64,000 nucleotides of DNA, from assembly GCF_009828015.1 (NCBI RefSeq), contig NZ_WTYG01000001.1:806001-870000 (forward strand), given 5' to 3'. Below, in pieces: positions 1-9,045 of this stretch. The stretch comes from Qipengyuania citrea (GTDB lineage: Bacteria; Pseudomonadota; Alphaproteobacteria; Sphingomonadales; Sphingomonadaceae). Within the stretch, counting starts at the first letter, position 1. Each line of letters opens with the position of its first letter. Below the pieces are notes generated by a model. That model saw nothing but the letters and a program-made list of their open reading frames with translations. It ran no database searches and was not told the DNA's origin. The position numbers and the translations under genes were made by a program.

Positions 1-24
1 GCAAGCCATAACGGAGAAATCGCG

Positions 25-288
25 ATGAAGGTCCATATCGAAATCGACTGTTCGCCCGAAGAGGCGCGGACCTTCATGGGCCTGCCCGATGTCGGCAAGG
101 CGAACGATGTCTATGTCGACATGATGTCCAAGGCGATGAAGGGTGTGAACAACACCGAACAACTTCAGGAATATGCCAAGCAATTGGCTCCCATGGGCCA
201 GGCGGGGTTCAAGCTGTTCCAGAGCTTCATGGAAGGGGCCAATGCGGCGCGCAGTTCCTCCGCTAAGAAGCCGTCGGACGACAGCTGA
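25..288 (+). CDS. DUF6489 family small protein
   Basis: An 87-residue protein with no signal peptide or membrane segment. The N-terminus (MKVHIEIDCSPEEAR) resembles the DUF6489 family that precedes mnmE in sphingomonads; I recognise it by sequence character and position only. The middle is predicted helical and the tail is Ser/Lys/Asp rich. The function is unknown. A GGAG motif lies a few bases before the ATG. The gene ends 12 bases before mnmE, so it is probably co-transcribed with the mnmE-parB operon. Confidence 0.8.
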   Translation: MKVHIEIDCSPEEARTFMGLPDVGKANDVYVDMMSKAMKGVNNTEQLQEYAKQLAPMGQAGFKLFQSFMEGANAARSSSAKKPSDDS

Positions 289-300
289 GCGATTCTGTGC

Positions 301-1575
301 ATGGATGACACGGTCTTCGCGCTGTCGAGCGGCGCTCCGCCGGCGGCCATCGGTATTATCCGTATAAGCGGCCCGCGATCGGGCGCGGCATTGGCCGAAC
401 TGGCAGGAAAGCTGCCTCCGGCGCGGTCTCCGCGGGTGCGGACGCTGCGTGATCGGACCGGTGCCGTCTTGGATACGACACTGGTTCTCTGGTTTCCCGG
501 ACCGCAGACCGCGACCGGCGAGGATCTTGCCGAAATTCACTGTCATGGGGGCAGGGCGGTAATCGGCGCGATCTCCCGTTCACTTGCTGACATGGATGGC
601 TTGCGCGCCGCCGAAACCGGCGAGTTCACCCGCCGCGCCTTTGCGAACGGTCGGATGGACCTCGCCGAGGCCGAGGGTCTTGCGGATTTGCTTGCAGCTG
701 AAACCGAATTGCAGCGGCAGGGCGCCCTTCTTTCCGCTGGCGGCAGCCTGTCAGAGCGCATCGAGGAATGGCGCGGCCGGGTCCTTGGGTTGGCTGCTGC
801 CGTCGAAGCTGTCATCGATTTCGCAGACGAGGATGATGTCGCAGGCCTTCCGCCCGGTTTGACCGATGAAACTGAAGATCTCGTCGAGGAAATCCGCCGG
901 GTCGCCGGGCGGCCCGAGGCGGAGCGTTTGCGGGATGGTGTCCGAGTGATACTCGCAGGCCCGCCCAATGCAGGGAAATCTTCGCTTTTCAACGCGCTGC
1001 TGGCCGATGATGCGGCGATCGTGACACCCGAAGCCGGAACGACCCGCGATGTGCTGGAGCGCTCCGTTGGTATTGCGGGAGTGCCATTCGTGCTGGTCGA
1101 TACTGCGGGCATGCGCAAGGAAGGCGCGGGCGTGATCGAGGAGATGGGCATCGAACGCGCGCGCCGGGCCGTCGAATCGGGTCAGATCGTTCTATGGCTG
1201 GGCGAACCGGTGGAGGCGCCCGATGGCTCGATCATCGTCGCATCGAAAAGCGACCTTGGATCGGCCGACCAGGGACCGGCCGATGTGAAAGTTTCATCTG
1301 TAACGGGGCAGGGGATGGACCTCCTGGTCGACATGATCGTCGAGCGGGGGAAGGCCGCGCTGCCCCCGGTGGACCGGATTGCCTTGAACCGCAGGCAAAA
1401 GGAATGCGCGCTCGCGGCCGCTGACGATCTAGCGCAGCTCGACATATCGGGTGATCTCCTGATTGGGGCGGAACGGCTGCGCAGCGCCCGGCGCGCGCTA
1501 GATCGGCTGGTTGGGCGCGATTCGACCGAGGAAATGCTCGACGCGTTGTTTGGGCGGTTCTGTATCGGCAAATAG
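301..1575 (+). CDS. mnmE: tRNA modification GTPase MnmE
   Basis: Works with MnmG to place the carboxymethylaminomethyl group on C5 of uridine-34 in tRNAs reading split codon boxes. The 424 residues show the N-terminal tetrahydrofolate-binding region, a G1 loop GPPNAGKS at 220-227, DTAG at 267-270, and the family's C-terminal CIGK ending. The length is slightly short for the family but all landmarks are present. First gene of a tight run to mnmG, rsmG, parA and parB. A parS site begins immediately after the stop codon. Confidence 0.97.
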   Translation: MDDTVFALSSGAPPAAIGIIRISGPRSGAALAELAGKLPPARSPRVRTLRDRTGAVLDTTLVLWFPGPQTATGEDLAEIHCHGGRAVIGAISRSLADMDGLRAAETGEFTRRAFANGRMDLAEAEGLADLLAAETELQRQGALLSAGGSLSERIEEWRGRVLGLAAAVEAVIDFADEDDVAGLPPGLTDETEDLVEEIRRVAGRPEAERLRDGVRVILAGPPNAGKSSLFNALLADDAAIVTPEAGTTRDVLERSVGIAGVPFVLVDTAGMRKEGAGVIEEMGIERARRAVESGQIVLWLGEPVEAPDGSIIVASKSDLGSADQGPADVKVSSVTGQGMDLLVDMIVERGKAALPPVDRIALNRRQKECALAAADDLAQLDISGDLLIGAERLRSARRALDRLVGRDSTEEMLDALFGRFCIGK

Positions 1576-1591
1576 TGTTTCACGTGAAACA
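1576..1591. other. parS site 1 (perfect)
   Basis: TGTTTCACGTGAAACA, a perfect 16-bp palindrome matching the parS consensus bound by chromosomal ParB. It starts on the base after the mnmE stop codon and lies in the mnmE-mnmG gap, about 3.3 kb from parB. It is the only one of the three sites here that is not inside a coding sequence. Confidence 0.95.
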
Positions 1592-1636
1592 CGGCTTTTT
1601 GACGCGTGAGGCGGCGCCGGTTAAAGGGCCCGTCTG

Positions 1637-3484
1637 ATGCACGAATTCGATGTCCTTGTTGTCGGCGGCGGCCACGCCGGAGTGGAGGCGGCCTGCGCAG
1701 CTGCCCGGATGGGTGCGCGAACGGGGCTGGTGAGCCTCGATCCCCACAAGATTGGCGCGATGAGCTGCAATCCGGCCATCGGCGGGTTGGGCAAGGGGCA
1801 TCTCGTCCGCGAAGTCGATGCGCTCGATGGTGTGATCGCGCGAGCGGCCGATGCGGCAGCAATTCACTACCGGATGCTCAACAGATCGAAGGGCAGCGCG
1901 GTCTGGGGGCCACGTGTGCAGGCGGACCGCTCGTTGTTCCGCACCCAAGTCCAGGCCATCGTCGCCGAAGAGACATTGCTGACCGTGATCGCTGGAGAGG
2001 TGGCGGCCCTGCTGCTTTCGGGCGGCGCCGTTTCGGGTCTCACGCTCGCGGATGGTACAAAGCTTATCGCGCCCGCCGTCGTCCTTTGCACTGGCACTTT
2101 TCTTGGTGGTGTTCTCTACCGGGGGGAGGAACGGTTCGAGGGGGGCAGGATAGGTGAGGGCGCAGCCCACCAGCTTGCTGAGCAGCTGCGCGGCGCCGAT
2201 CTGCCAATGGGCCGGCTCAAGACCGGCACTCCGCCGCGGCTCGATGGGCGTACTATCGATTGGGCCAGCCTCGAAGAGCAAGCGTCGGATAATGACAACT
2301 GGACGATGAGCGCCTTGTCCGGCGCGCGCGTGAACCCTCAGGTGTTTTGTGCCATCACACGCACGAACGAACGGGCACACGATATCATCCGCGCCAATCT
2401 CGATCGGTCCCCCCTGTTTTCGGGCGCGATCGGCGCCGCGGGGCCGCGCTATTGTCCGTCGATCGAAGACAAGATCCATCGCTTTGCCGATCGCGACGGG
2501 CATCAGGTGTTCCTCGAGCCGGAGGGGCTCGATACCCACCTTGTCTATCCCAACGGCATCTCCACCTCGCTTCCCGTTGACGTGCAACTCGGCATGTTGC
2601 GCGAAATGGACGGACTGGCCCGCGTGGAGATGGCGGTGCCCGGATATGCCGTCGAATACGATCATATCGACCCCCGGGCGCTCCGGTCTACACTCGAACT
2701 GCATGCCATTCCCGGTCTCTACTGTGCCGGCCAGATCAATGGCACCACGGGATATGAAGAGGCGGCAGCACAGGGTCTGGTGGCCGGGATGGGCGCCGCG
2801 TCCGCGGTTCTCGGCAAACGACCGGCAGCGCTCGATCGGGCAAATTCCTATATCGCCGTAATGGTCGACGACCTCACGCTCCAGGGGATTACCGAACCCT
2901 ACAGGATGCTGACTTCTCGCGCGGAGTACCGGTTGCGGCTGCGGGCAAGCAACGCCGATACGCGGCTCACGCCCCTTGGAATCGAATGTGGCATTGTTGG
3001 AGAGCGGCGCGCAGATTGGTACCGGCAACGCGAACAGAGACGCGCGGAGTATGAGGAAAGGTTCGCCACCCAGATACACTCACGCGATCTTGTCGAGGTG
3101 GGGTTTCACGTGAAACAGGACGCGGGACCGCGTTCGGCGTCGGAATGGCTGGCTGCAGGCCATATCGACTTAGGCGACGCAGCGCGCTGGATTGCGGTGG
3201 ATCCGGTCGATCCGCTTGCAGTAGAAATGGCGGAGGACGCTTTCTACGCCCCTTATCTGGCGCGCCAACAGGCCGAACTCAGCGATTTGCGCAGGAGCGA
3301 GACTCAGGTTCTTACGCCCGATTTTCCCTTCGCCAGCGTGCCAGGGCTTTCGAATGAGATGGTCGAACGATTGTCGCTCGCCAAACCCGAGACGCTCGCC
3401 GCGGCCAGTCGGATACGCGGCATAACGCCTGCGGCGCTTGCCGCTCTGCTCGTTCATGCGCGCAAGCTGGACCGTGCAGCGTGA
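1637..3484 (+). CDS. mnmG: tRNA uridine-5-carboxymethylaminomethyl(34) synthesis enzyme MnmG (GidA)
   Basis: FAD- and NADH-dependent partner of MnmE in U34 modification; cytoplasmic. The 615 residues begin with a dinucleotide-binding loop, GGGHAG at 10-15, and contain the family signature regions [13 protein letters not shown] and [13 protein letters not shown]. Its length is normal. Its stop overlaps the GTG start of rsmG (GTGA), implying translational coupling. A near-perfect parS sequence sits inside the gene and is read as FHVKQ at residues 490-494. Confidence 0.97.
   Translation: MHEFDVLVVGGGHAGVEAACAAARMGARTGLVSLDPHKIGAMSCNPAIGGLGKGHLVREVDALDGVIARAADAAAIHYRMLNRSKGSAVWGPRVQADRSLFRTQVQAIVAEETLLTVIAGEVAALLLSGGAVSGLTLADGTKLIAPAVVLCTGTFLGGVLYRGEERFEGGRIGEGAAHQLAEQLRGADLPMGRLKTGTPPRLDGRTIDWASLEEQASDNDNWTMSALSGARVNPQVFCAITRTNERAHDIIRANLDRSPLFSGAIGAAGPRYCPSIEDKIHRFADRDGHQVFLEPEGLDTHLVYPNGISTSLPVDVQLGMLREMDGLARVEMAVPGYAVEYDHIDPRALRSTLELHAIPGLYCAGQINGTTGYEEAAAQGLVAGMGAASAVLGKRPAALDRANSYIAVMVDDLTLQGITEPYRMLTSRAEYRLRLRASNADTRLTPLGIECGIVGERRADWYRQREQRRAEYEERFATQIHSRDLVEVGFHVKQDAGPRSASEWLAAGHIDLGDAARWIAVDPVDPLAVEMAEDAFYAPYLARQQAELSDLRRSETQVLTPDFPFASVPGLSNEMVERLSLAKPETLAAASRIRGITPAALAALLVHARKLDRAA
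3102..3117. other. parS site 2 (inside mnmG)
   Basis: GGTTTCACGTGAAACA matches the 16-bp parS palindrome at 15 positions, the first base being the exception; the inner 14 bp are a perfect palindrome. It lies within the C-terminal half of mnmG and is translated as part of VGFHVKQ. ParB binding is inferred from the match. Confidence 0.88.
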
Positions 3485-4116
3485 CCGCGATTGCGAATGA
3501 GAGCGAGGCGAGGGCCTATGTCGCTTCCCTGTGTGACGGTATCGCCATGGACCGACTGGCGAAATTGAGCGATCTGCTGATCGCGGAGAATGCTTCGCAG
3601 AACTTGGTGGCCAAGGCCACTATTCCAATTGTCTGGCAAAGGCATATTGCCGACTCGGCACAGCTCCTCGAACTTGTCCCGGCCACGCAGGCACCATGGC
3701 TCGACCTCGGTAGTGGAGCGGGTTTCCCGGGCCTAGTTATTGCCGCAATGCGGCCCGATCTCGAAGTAATATTGGTGGAATCGCGCAAGCGGCGGGTGGA
3801 TTGGCTCGAACGTGCCAGAGAGGGGTTGGCTCTCGAAAACTGCCGCGTCGCAGGCTGCAGGCTCGAGGACGTCGAACGGTTCGATGCCGGGACGATCTCT
3901 GCCCGTGCCTTTGCGCCACTCGACCGCTTGTTGGGCTTGGCCGCGCGCTTCTCCACAAAGACAACCGATTGGGTGTTGCCCAAAGGGCGTTCGGCAGCGC
4001 AAGAAGTGCAGGGACTGCCGAAGAATCGCCGCAAGATGTTTCACGTGGAACAGTCTCAGACCGATCCCGACGCAGGCGTCGTCGTAGGACGCGGCCAGTG
4101 GAGCGCTAAACCATGA
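3481..4116 (+). CDS. rsmG: 16S rRNA (guanine-527-N7)-methyltransferase RsmG
   Basis: Methylates G527 of 16S rRNA using S-adenosylmethionine. The 211 residues contain the SAM-binding stretch [15 protein letters not shown] and the family's N-terminal helical region. The GTG start at 3481 overlaps the mnmG stop, and the stop overlaps the parA start (ATGA). A canonical parS is embedded near the 3' end and read as MFHVEQ at residues 186-191, a motif I recall as recurrent in alphaproteobacterial RsmG proteins. Confidence 0.96.
   Translation: MTAIANESEARAYVASLCDGIAMDRLAKLSDLLIAENASQNLVAKATIPIVWQRHIADSAQLLELVPATQAPWLDLGSGAGFPGLVIAAMRPDLEVILVESRKRRVDWLERAREGLALENCRVAGCRLEDVERFDAGTISARAFAPLDRLLGLAARFSTKTTDWVLPKGRSAAQEVQGLPKNRRKMFHVEQSQTDPDAGVVVGRGQWSAKP
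4037..4052. other. parS site 3 (inside rsmG)
   Basis: TGTTTCACGTGGAACA is the reverse complement of the classical parS TGTTCCACGTGAAACA. It is inside rsmG, about 60 bases before parA, and encodes FHVEQ. With the two upstream sites it makes a cluster of three within 2.5 kb beside parAB. Confidence 0.93.
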
Positions 4117-4886
4117 TCACCATTGCAATTGCCAATCAGAAGGGCGGGGTGGGGAAGACCACCACTGCGATCAACATTGCTACGGCGATGGCAGCGACCG
4201 GATGGAAAACGCTGCTGATCGATCTCGACCCGCAGGGCAATGCATCAACCGGTCTGGGCGTTGCGGGCGCCGACCGCGAATACACGAGCTACGATCTGCT
4301 GCTCGATCAGGGTACATTGACGGAATGCGCGCAGCCTACCGACATTCCCGGGCTCGACATCGTACCGGCGACGCAGGATCTATCCGGAGCCGAGGTGGAA
4401 CTGGTTTCGGTCGATGATCGCACCGCGCGCTTGAGGAAGGCGCTGGATACGCAGGGATACGATGTGTGTTTCATCGACTGCCCACCCTCGCTGGGATTGC
4501 TGACGCTCAACGCGCTCTGCGCGGCCGATTCCCTCCTCGTCCCTCTGCAATGCGAATTCTTCGCGCTCGAGGGGCTCAGCCAGCTCCTCCAGACGGTCGA
4601 ACGGGTACAGCAGGGCTTCAATTCCGATCTCGGCATCATCGGGGTCGTGCTGACCATGTTCGACCGCCGAAACCGGCTGACCGATCAGGTTGCCGACGAT
4701 GTGCGCGATTGCCTGGGCAAGCTGGTTTTCGAGAACGTGATCCCGCGCAACGTCCGGCTCAGCGAAGCGCCCAGTCACGGGATGCCGGCGCTGGTCTATG
4801 ACCACAATTGCTCGGGCAGTCGCGCGTATATCGGGCTAGCGCGCGAATTGATCGGGCGTCTCCCGCAGAAAAGGAAAGCGGCATGA
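4113..4886 (+). CDS. parA: Chromosome partitioning ATPase ParA (Soj family)
   Basis: Dimerising ATPase that binds DNA non-specifically and pulls ParB-parS complexes apart after replication. The 257 residues start with a deviant Walker A, KGGVGKTT at 10-17, followed by DLDPQGNAS and the DCPPSLG switch motif. It has no N-terminal DNA-binding extension, which fits the chromosomal type. It overlaps rsmG by four bases and parB by four bases (both ATGA), so it is translated from one message with them. Confidence 0.97.
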   Translation: MITIAIANQKGGVGKTTTAINIATAMAATGWKTLLIDLDPQGNASTGLGVAGADREYTSYDLLLDQGTLTECAQPTDIPGLDIVPATQDLSGAEVELVSVDDRTARLRKALDTQGYDVCFIDCPPSLGLLTLNALCAADSLLVPLQCEFFALEGLSQLLQTVERVQQGFNSDLGIIGVVLTMFDRRNRLTDQVADDVRDCLGKLVFENVIPRNVRLSEAPSHGMPALVYDHNCSGSRAYIGLARELIGRLPQKRKAA

Positions 4887-5863
4887 GCGAATCTTCTGCA
4901 GGCACCGGCCCTCGCCAGATCGATCGCAAGAAGAAGCTCGGCAAGGGCCTTGGCGCGCTCCTGGGCGAAACCCGCCGCGAAGAGCCGCTGGTCCGCTCGG
5001 ATAGCGGCCAGAACCAGAGTGATGGGCAGGCGCAGTCGTCCGCAACGACGGCGGAACCGGCGACGAACGGCCTTACCTCGATTCCCGTTGCGAATATCGA
5101 GCCGCTGCCCGGTCAGCCGCGTACGCATTTCGACGAGGAAAGCCTCGATTCGCTGGCTTCATCGATCGCCACGCGTGGTGTCATTCAACCGATCATCGTC
5201 TCGCCGCTGGGCAAGGGGCGCTATCGGCTGGTTGCGGGTGAGCGCCGTTGGCGCGCCGCGCAGCGCGCCCGGCTGCACGAGATTCCTGCGCTGGTGCGCG
5301 ATCTCGACCAGCGCGAGGTGATGGCGCTGGCGCTGATCGAGAACCTCCAGCGCGAAGACCTCAATCCGGTGGAAGAAGCGCGCGCGTACCAGAAGCTTTC
5401 CGAAGACGATGGGATGACGCAGGCCGAAATCGCCAAGCTGGTCGACAAGTCGCGCAGCCATGTGGCCAATTTCCAGCGTCTGCTCGCCTTGCCCGACACG
5501 GTTCTGGCGCTGGTGGCCGATGGTGCGCTTTCGATGGGCCACGCACGGGCGCTTATCGGGCGCGAAGAAGCCAGCGAACTGGCGCAGAAGGCCGTGTCCG
5601 AAGGACTGTCTGTGCGTCAGATGGAAGCGTTGACCCGCAAGCCGCGCAAGCGCCAACCATCATCCTCGGCCGGCACCACGCATGGCGACGCTGGCGATGA
5701 TGCCGATATCGCAGCGGTGCAGGGTCATCTGGAGGAGTTCCTCGGCATGCCCGTCAAGATCACCACCGATACGACGCCCAACAGCGGCGCGGTCACCATC
5801 CGCTTCCGCACGCTGGATCAATTAGACCTTATTTGTCAGCGCCTTACCGGCGGTGATATCTAG
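4883..5863 (+). CDS. parB: Chromosome partitioning protein ParB (Spo0J family)
   Basis: CTP-dependent DNA clamp that loads at parS. The ATG at 4883 (MSESSAGTG) overlaps the parA stop and gives 326 residues; the open frame extends further upstream only through parA. The N-terminal tail KKLGKGLGALLGE is the usual ParA-stimulating element. Then come the NTP-binding region with GERRWRAA, the ENLQREDLNP motif, a helix-turn-helix that reads parS, and a C-terminal dimerisation domain. The three parS sites upstream are its expected targets. Confidence 0.97.
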   Translation: MSESSAGTGPRQIDRKKKLGKGLGALLGETRREEPLVRSDSGQNQSDGQAQSSATTAEPATNGLTSIPVANIEPLPGQPRTHFDEESLDSLASSIATRGVIQPIIVSPLGKGRYRLVAGERRWRAAQRARLHEIPALVRDLDQREVMALALIENLQREDLNPVEEARAYQKLSEDDGMTQAEIAKLVDKSRSHVANFQRLLALPDTVLALVADGALSMGHARALIGREEASELAQKAVSEGLSVRQMEALTRKPRKRQPSSSAGTTHGDAGDDADIAAVQGHLEEFLGMPVKITTDTTPNSGAVTIRFRTLDQLDLICQRLTGGDI

Positions 5864-5919
5864 GCAGCCCATTCGCCGAACGCTTTCGCGCGAACTGACT
5901 ACGGACTGCGAAGCCGTGA

Positions 5920-6903
5920 TCAGTTGGCGGGCGTCCCGTCACGGTAGACGCTCATCTGCGGCACTTCGACGGTAACCGGCACCAGCATGTACTGGCCCGG
6001 CTGATTGTACTGCGTTGCGCCGGCATCGGCCGTGGCCCGCTGCATGTAATCGTCGAGATAGGCCTGGCACTGGCTGCGGCTGTCGCTGCGGCGACGCGAG
6101 CCGTCCTCGATCGCATCGCCGGCGGCCATGCCGGCCAGCGCGCCTGCGCCTGCGCCTGCGCCGATCAACGTGCCGGCGGTGCGATTGCCGCTTCCCGCGA
6201 TGCGGTTGCCGAGCAAACCGCCCGCTGCCCCGCCAAGCAGGGCGCCGATGATTTCGCCCCGCTCGCTGTCGTTTTCATAGGTGTCGAGCCGCGCCCGGCA
6301 TTCCTCGATCCAGGCGTTGCGATCGAAATCGACGACCTGCGATCCGGCAGGCAGATAAACCGAGGTAGCGTTTGGCGCCGGCTGGTAGCCCCCGGCATAT
6401 TGCGGCTGGGCGCCGCCCGCGGACCCATCGCGGTAGATGACGCGCGAAGCGCCGCCCGCAGCCTGCGTCACCATGCCTTGCTGTGCCGGATAGACATAGA
6501 CCACCTGCGGTGGTTGCTGGATGTAGACATAGGTCGGCTGGGCTTGCTGCACTGCAGGCACGGCGCTGCGGTTCTGAATCGAACGCACGGCCGGTGCGGG
6601 TTGCGCCTCGGTTTGCTCAAACACGTAGTATTCGGGCTGCGAGGGATCGATCGGCTGGATCGTCGGGGACCGGACGAATACGGGCGTCTCGGCGCGTGCG
6701 GGAATGCTGCGCGCTGCGCCAACGGGCTGGTCCGCAGCTGCGGCTTCAATCGTTTCGGTGACGACGTCGTCGTCCAGTTCGGGCAGCGCCTGCGCATACT
6801 CATACTCCCCGGTCTCGTAGGAGATCGTGTTCTGCGCCGAAACATGCGCCGGTTGCAGCGCGATCGTCAGCGCGATCAGGGGAAGGGTAGTGCGGACAGT
6901 CAT
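5920..6903 (-). CDS. Exported glycine-zipper 2TM-type protein
   Basis: A 327-residue protein from the ATG at 6903 (MTVRTTLPLIALTIAL), which opens with a clear signal peptide. The middle is Pro/Gln/Tyr rich and low in complexity. Residues roughly 220-280 form a glycine zipper (LLGGAAGGLLGNRIAGSG, then an Ala/Gly run), as in Rickettsia 17-kDa-antigen-like envelope proteins. It ends with a short conserved-looking domain. It converges with parB across a 56-base gap. An envelope location is inferred; the exact role is unknown. Confidence 0.75.
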   Translation of the reverse strand: MTVRTTLPLIALTIALQPAHVSAQNTISYETGEYEYAQALPELDDDVVTETIEAAAADQPVGAARSIPARAETPVFVRSPTIQPIDPSQPEYYVFEQTEAQPAPAVRSIQNRSAVPAVQQAQPTYVYIQQPPQVVYVYPAQQGMVTQAAGGASRVIYRDGSAGGAQPQYAGGYQPAPNATSVYLPAGSQVVDFDRNAWIEECRARLDTYENDSERGEIIGALLGGAAGGLLGNRIAGSGNRTAGTLIGAGAGAGALAGMAAGDAIEDGSRRRSDSRSQCQAYLDDYMQRATADAGATQYNQPGQYMLVPVTVEVPQMSVYRDGTPAN

Positions 6904-7024
6904 GATGCGTGTTCCTTTGAGCGACTCGATCACGATCGATGCCGAAACCATGCCTGCACGTTAGCATTGCCCCGCATGCACGCCAAAGTGCGCTGCCGGG
7001 GTGTTCCGCTATGGGGCAGCCGGT

Positions 7025-7507
7025 TCAGATGCGATCGGCGAGCATCGCTGCGAGCGCTTCGATTCCGGCAGCGTCGTGCTGGTCGAAGCGGCCCTTCTCG
7101 GGGCTGTCGAGATCGATCACCGCAATAGCCTTCCCATCCCGCAGGACGGGCACCACCAGTTCCGAATTGGTCACCGAATCACAGGCGATGTGACCGGGGA
7201 AGGCGTGAACGTCTTCCACCAACTGCGTCATCGCTTCGCTCGCGGCAGTCCCGCAGACGCCCTTGCCCAGCGGAATGCGGATGCAGGCCGGGCGGCCCAT
7301 GAAGGGGCCGAGCACGAGTTCGCCATCGACCATGCGGTAGAATCCCGCCCAGTTCAGCTGGGGGAGGAAGTCCCATAGCAGTGCCGCGACATTGGCCATG
7401 TTGGCCACCGCATCTCGCTCGCCCGCAGTAAGCGCCCCCGCCGCGTCGAGCAGCTGGCGATAGGCTTCGGGCTTGGGCGTGCCCGCATCGGGTCGGAAAT
7501 CGAACAT
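7025..7507 (-). CDS. msrC: GAF-domain free methionine-(R)-sulfoxide reductase
   Basis: Reduces free methionine-R-sulfoxide, part of oxidative-stress repair. The ATG at 7507 gives 160 residues, the usual size. The single GAF domain keeps the family cysteines in CIRIPLGKGVCGTAA and HIACDSVTNSELVVP, the resolving and catalytic positions of the fRMsr family. Longer upstream starts exist in frame but would add an untypical tail. It is divergent from the sugar-dehydrogenase-like gene, with 76 bases between the two starts. Confidence 0.9.
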   Translation of the reverse strand: MFDFRPDAGTPKPEAYRQLLDAAGALTAGERDAVANMANVAALLWDFLPQLNWAGFYRMVDGELVLGPFMGRPACIRIPLGKGVCGTAASEAMTQLVEDVHAFPGHIACDSVTNSELVVPVLRDGKAIAVIDLDSPEKGRFDQHDAAGIEALAAMLADRI

Positions 7508-7583
7508 GGTGGGCGATGTAGCGCGGCGCGCCCCGGCTTCAAGCCCCATTGCCCGCGGCACGCGGCTCGCTTATCCCAGCGCC

Positions 7584-9044
7584 ATGGGTATCCTCAAGAA
7601 ACTGGGCATCGCGCTCCTCGTCATTGTGCTGGTCGCTGTAGTCGCCGGCTATTTCCTCACCCGCGGCGACACCGCCGATGTCGCCTTCGACGAGACGGTG
7701 GGCACCGACCCGACGCTCGACGAACCCGAAGAAGAAAGCATTCCCACGGTCGCGATTGCCGAGCCGGTCGGCTGGGGTGACGATGAACTGCCGACCGCTG
7801 CCGAGGGACTGGAAGTCACCCGGTTCGCCGACGGGCTCGATCATCCGCGCACGCTGCAGGCCCTGCCGAATGGCGATATCCTGGTCTCGCTCACCCGCGC
7901 GCCCAAGATCGATAGCGGCGAAAGCAACTTCTTCCGCGATCTCGTTGCCGGTTTCCTGTTCCGCAAGGCCGGGGCCGGGGGGGAAAGCGCCAACCAGGTC
8001 GTGCTGCTGCGCGATAGCGATGGCGACGGTGTTGCGGAACGCCGGTTCGTCCTGCGGGACGACCTCGATTCGCCGTCCGGCCTCGCCTGGGGGGATGGCA
8101 CGCTGTACATCGCCAATCACGACGAGGTGCTCGCCTTCGATTACGAACTTGGCGCAACGCGCCTTGCCGGTGAAGGGCGCAAGATCGCCGATCTTGCCGA
8201 GGGCACGGGACACTGGATGCGCAATCTCGCGCTCCATCCCGATGGCGACCGGCTCTATGCTGCAGTGGGTTCGAAATCGAATATCGCCGAAGACAGTCTC
8301 GAAATCGAGGAAGGCCGTGCGCTGATCTGGGAGATCAATCTCGAAAGCGGGCGCCAGCGCGTCTTCGGGGTTGGCCTGCGCAACGCCAACGGGCTCGATT
8401 TCAGCCCGTGGTCGGGCGAATTATGGACCACGGTCAACGAACGCGATATGCTCGGCTCCGACCTCGTGCCTGATTACCTCACCAATGTCCCGGTGGGCGT
8501 TCATTATGGCTGGCCATGGATCTATTTCGGCGACAATTTCGACCGCCGCGTCAAATATCCCATTCCGCAGGCGCTCAGCTACGTCCGCACGCCCGAATAC
8601 GCTCTCGGTCCGCATGTCGCAGCGCTCGGTTTCGTGTTCAGCGAAGGCGGCGCGAAAATGGGTCCCGATTTCGCCAGCGGCGCCTTTGTCGCACGGCACG
8701 GCTCGTGGAACCGCAAACCCCCTTCGGGCTACGACGTGGTCTATGTCGCCTTCGACGAACGCGGCAATCCCATCGGCAAGCCACAACCGGTCCTGACCGG
8801 CTTCCTGCAGGACGATGGCACCACGCGGGGCCGGCCGACGTGGGTCGAATGGGCTGCTGACGGATCGCTGCTGGTTTCGGATGACACCGCCGGGATCATC
8901 TGGCGGGTTTACGCCCCGGGCGCCGAGGCGCAGGACGCGATCGAACGGGTTACCGGCGAACGGCTGCCCGCGCAGCGTGAGCTACGCGGGCAGGAAGCGA
9001 GTTTCGGCGAAGACGATTTCGCGCGTCGCGTGACCGCCGAATAG
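7584..9044 (+). CDS. Membrane-anchored PQQ-type sugar dehydrogenase-like beta-propeller (sorbosone dehydrogenase family)
   Basis: 486 residues from the ATG at 7584. Residues 4-26 are a hydrophobic anchor (KLGIALLVIVLVAVVAGYFL), so the rest is probably periplasmic. The body reads as a six-bladed propeller of the soluble glucose/sorbosone dehydrogenase type, with HPDGDRLYAAVGS, GLRNANGLDFSP, NVPVGVHYGWPW and RHGSWNRKP blocks. The substrate is unknown and PQQ dependence is inferred from the family. It converges with the acyl-CoA dehydrogenase gene, with one base between the stops. Confidence 0.82.
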   Translation: MGILKKLGIALLVIVLVAVVAGYFLTRGDTADVAFDETVGTDPTLDEPEEESIPTVAIAEPVGWGDDELPTAAEGLEVTRFADGLDHPRTLQALPNGDILVSLTRAPKIDSGESNFFRDLVAGFLFRKAGAGGESANQVVLLRDSDGDGVAERRFVLRDDLDSPSGLAWGDGTLYIANHDEVLAFDYELGATRLAGEGRKIADLAEGTGHWMRNLALHPDGDRLYAAVGSKSNIAEDSLEIEEGRALIWEINLESGRQRVFGVGLRNANGLDFSPWSGELWTTVNERDMLGSDLVPDYLTNVPVGVHYGWPWIYFGDNFDRRVKYPIPQALSYVRTPEYALGPHVAALGFVFSEGGAKMGPDFASGAFVARHGSWNRKPPSGYDVVYVAFDERGNPIGKPQPVLTGFLQDDGTTRGRPTWVEWAADGSLLVSDDTAGIIWRVYAPGAEAQDAIERVTGERLPAQRELRGQEASFGEDDFARRVTAE

Positions 9045-9045
9045 A

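Noticed and set aside
1580-3079. Open frame of 499 codons antisense to mnmG
   Set aside because: It is wholly covered by mnmG, a clear family member, and its composition (many Arg, Pro, His) is typical of a high-G+C shadow frame.
1-5863. Replication origin within the partition region
   Set aside because: No cluster of DnaA boxes (TTATCCACA-like) and no A/T-rich unwinding region is seen; the origin is probably outside the window.
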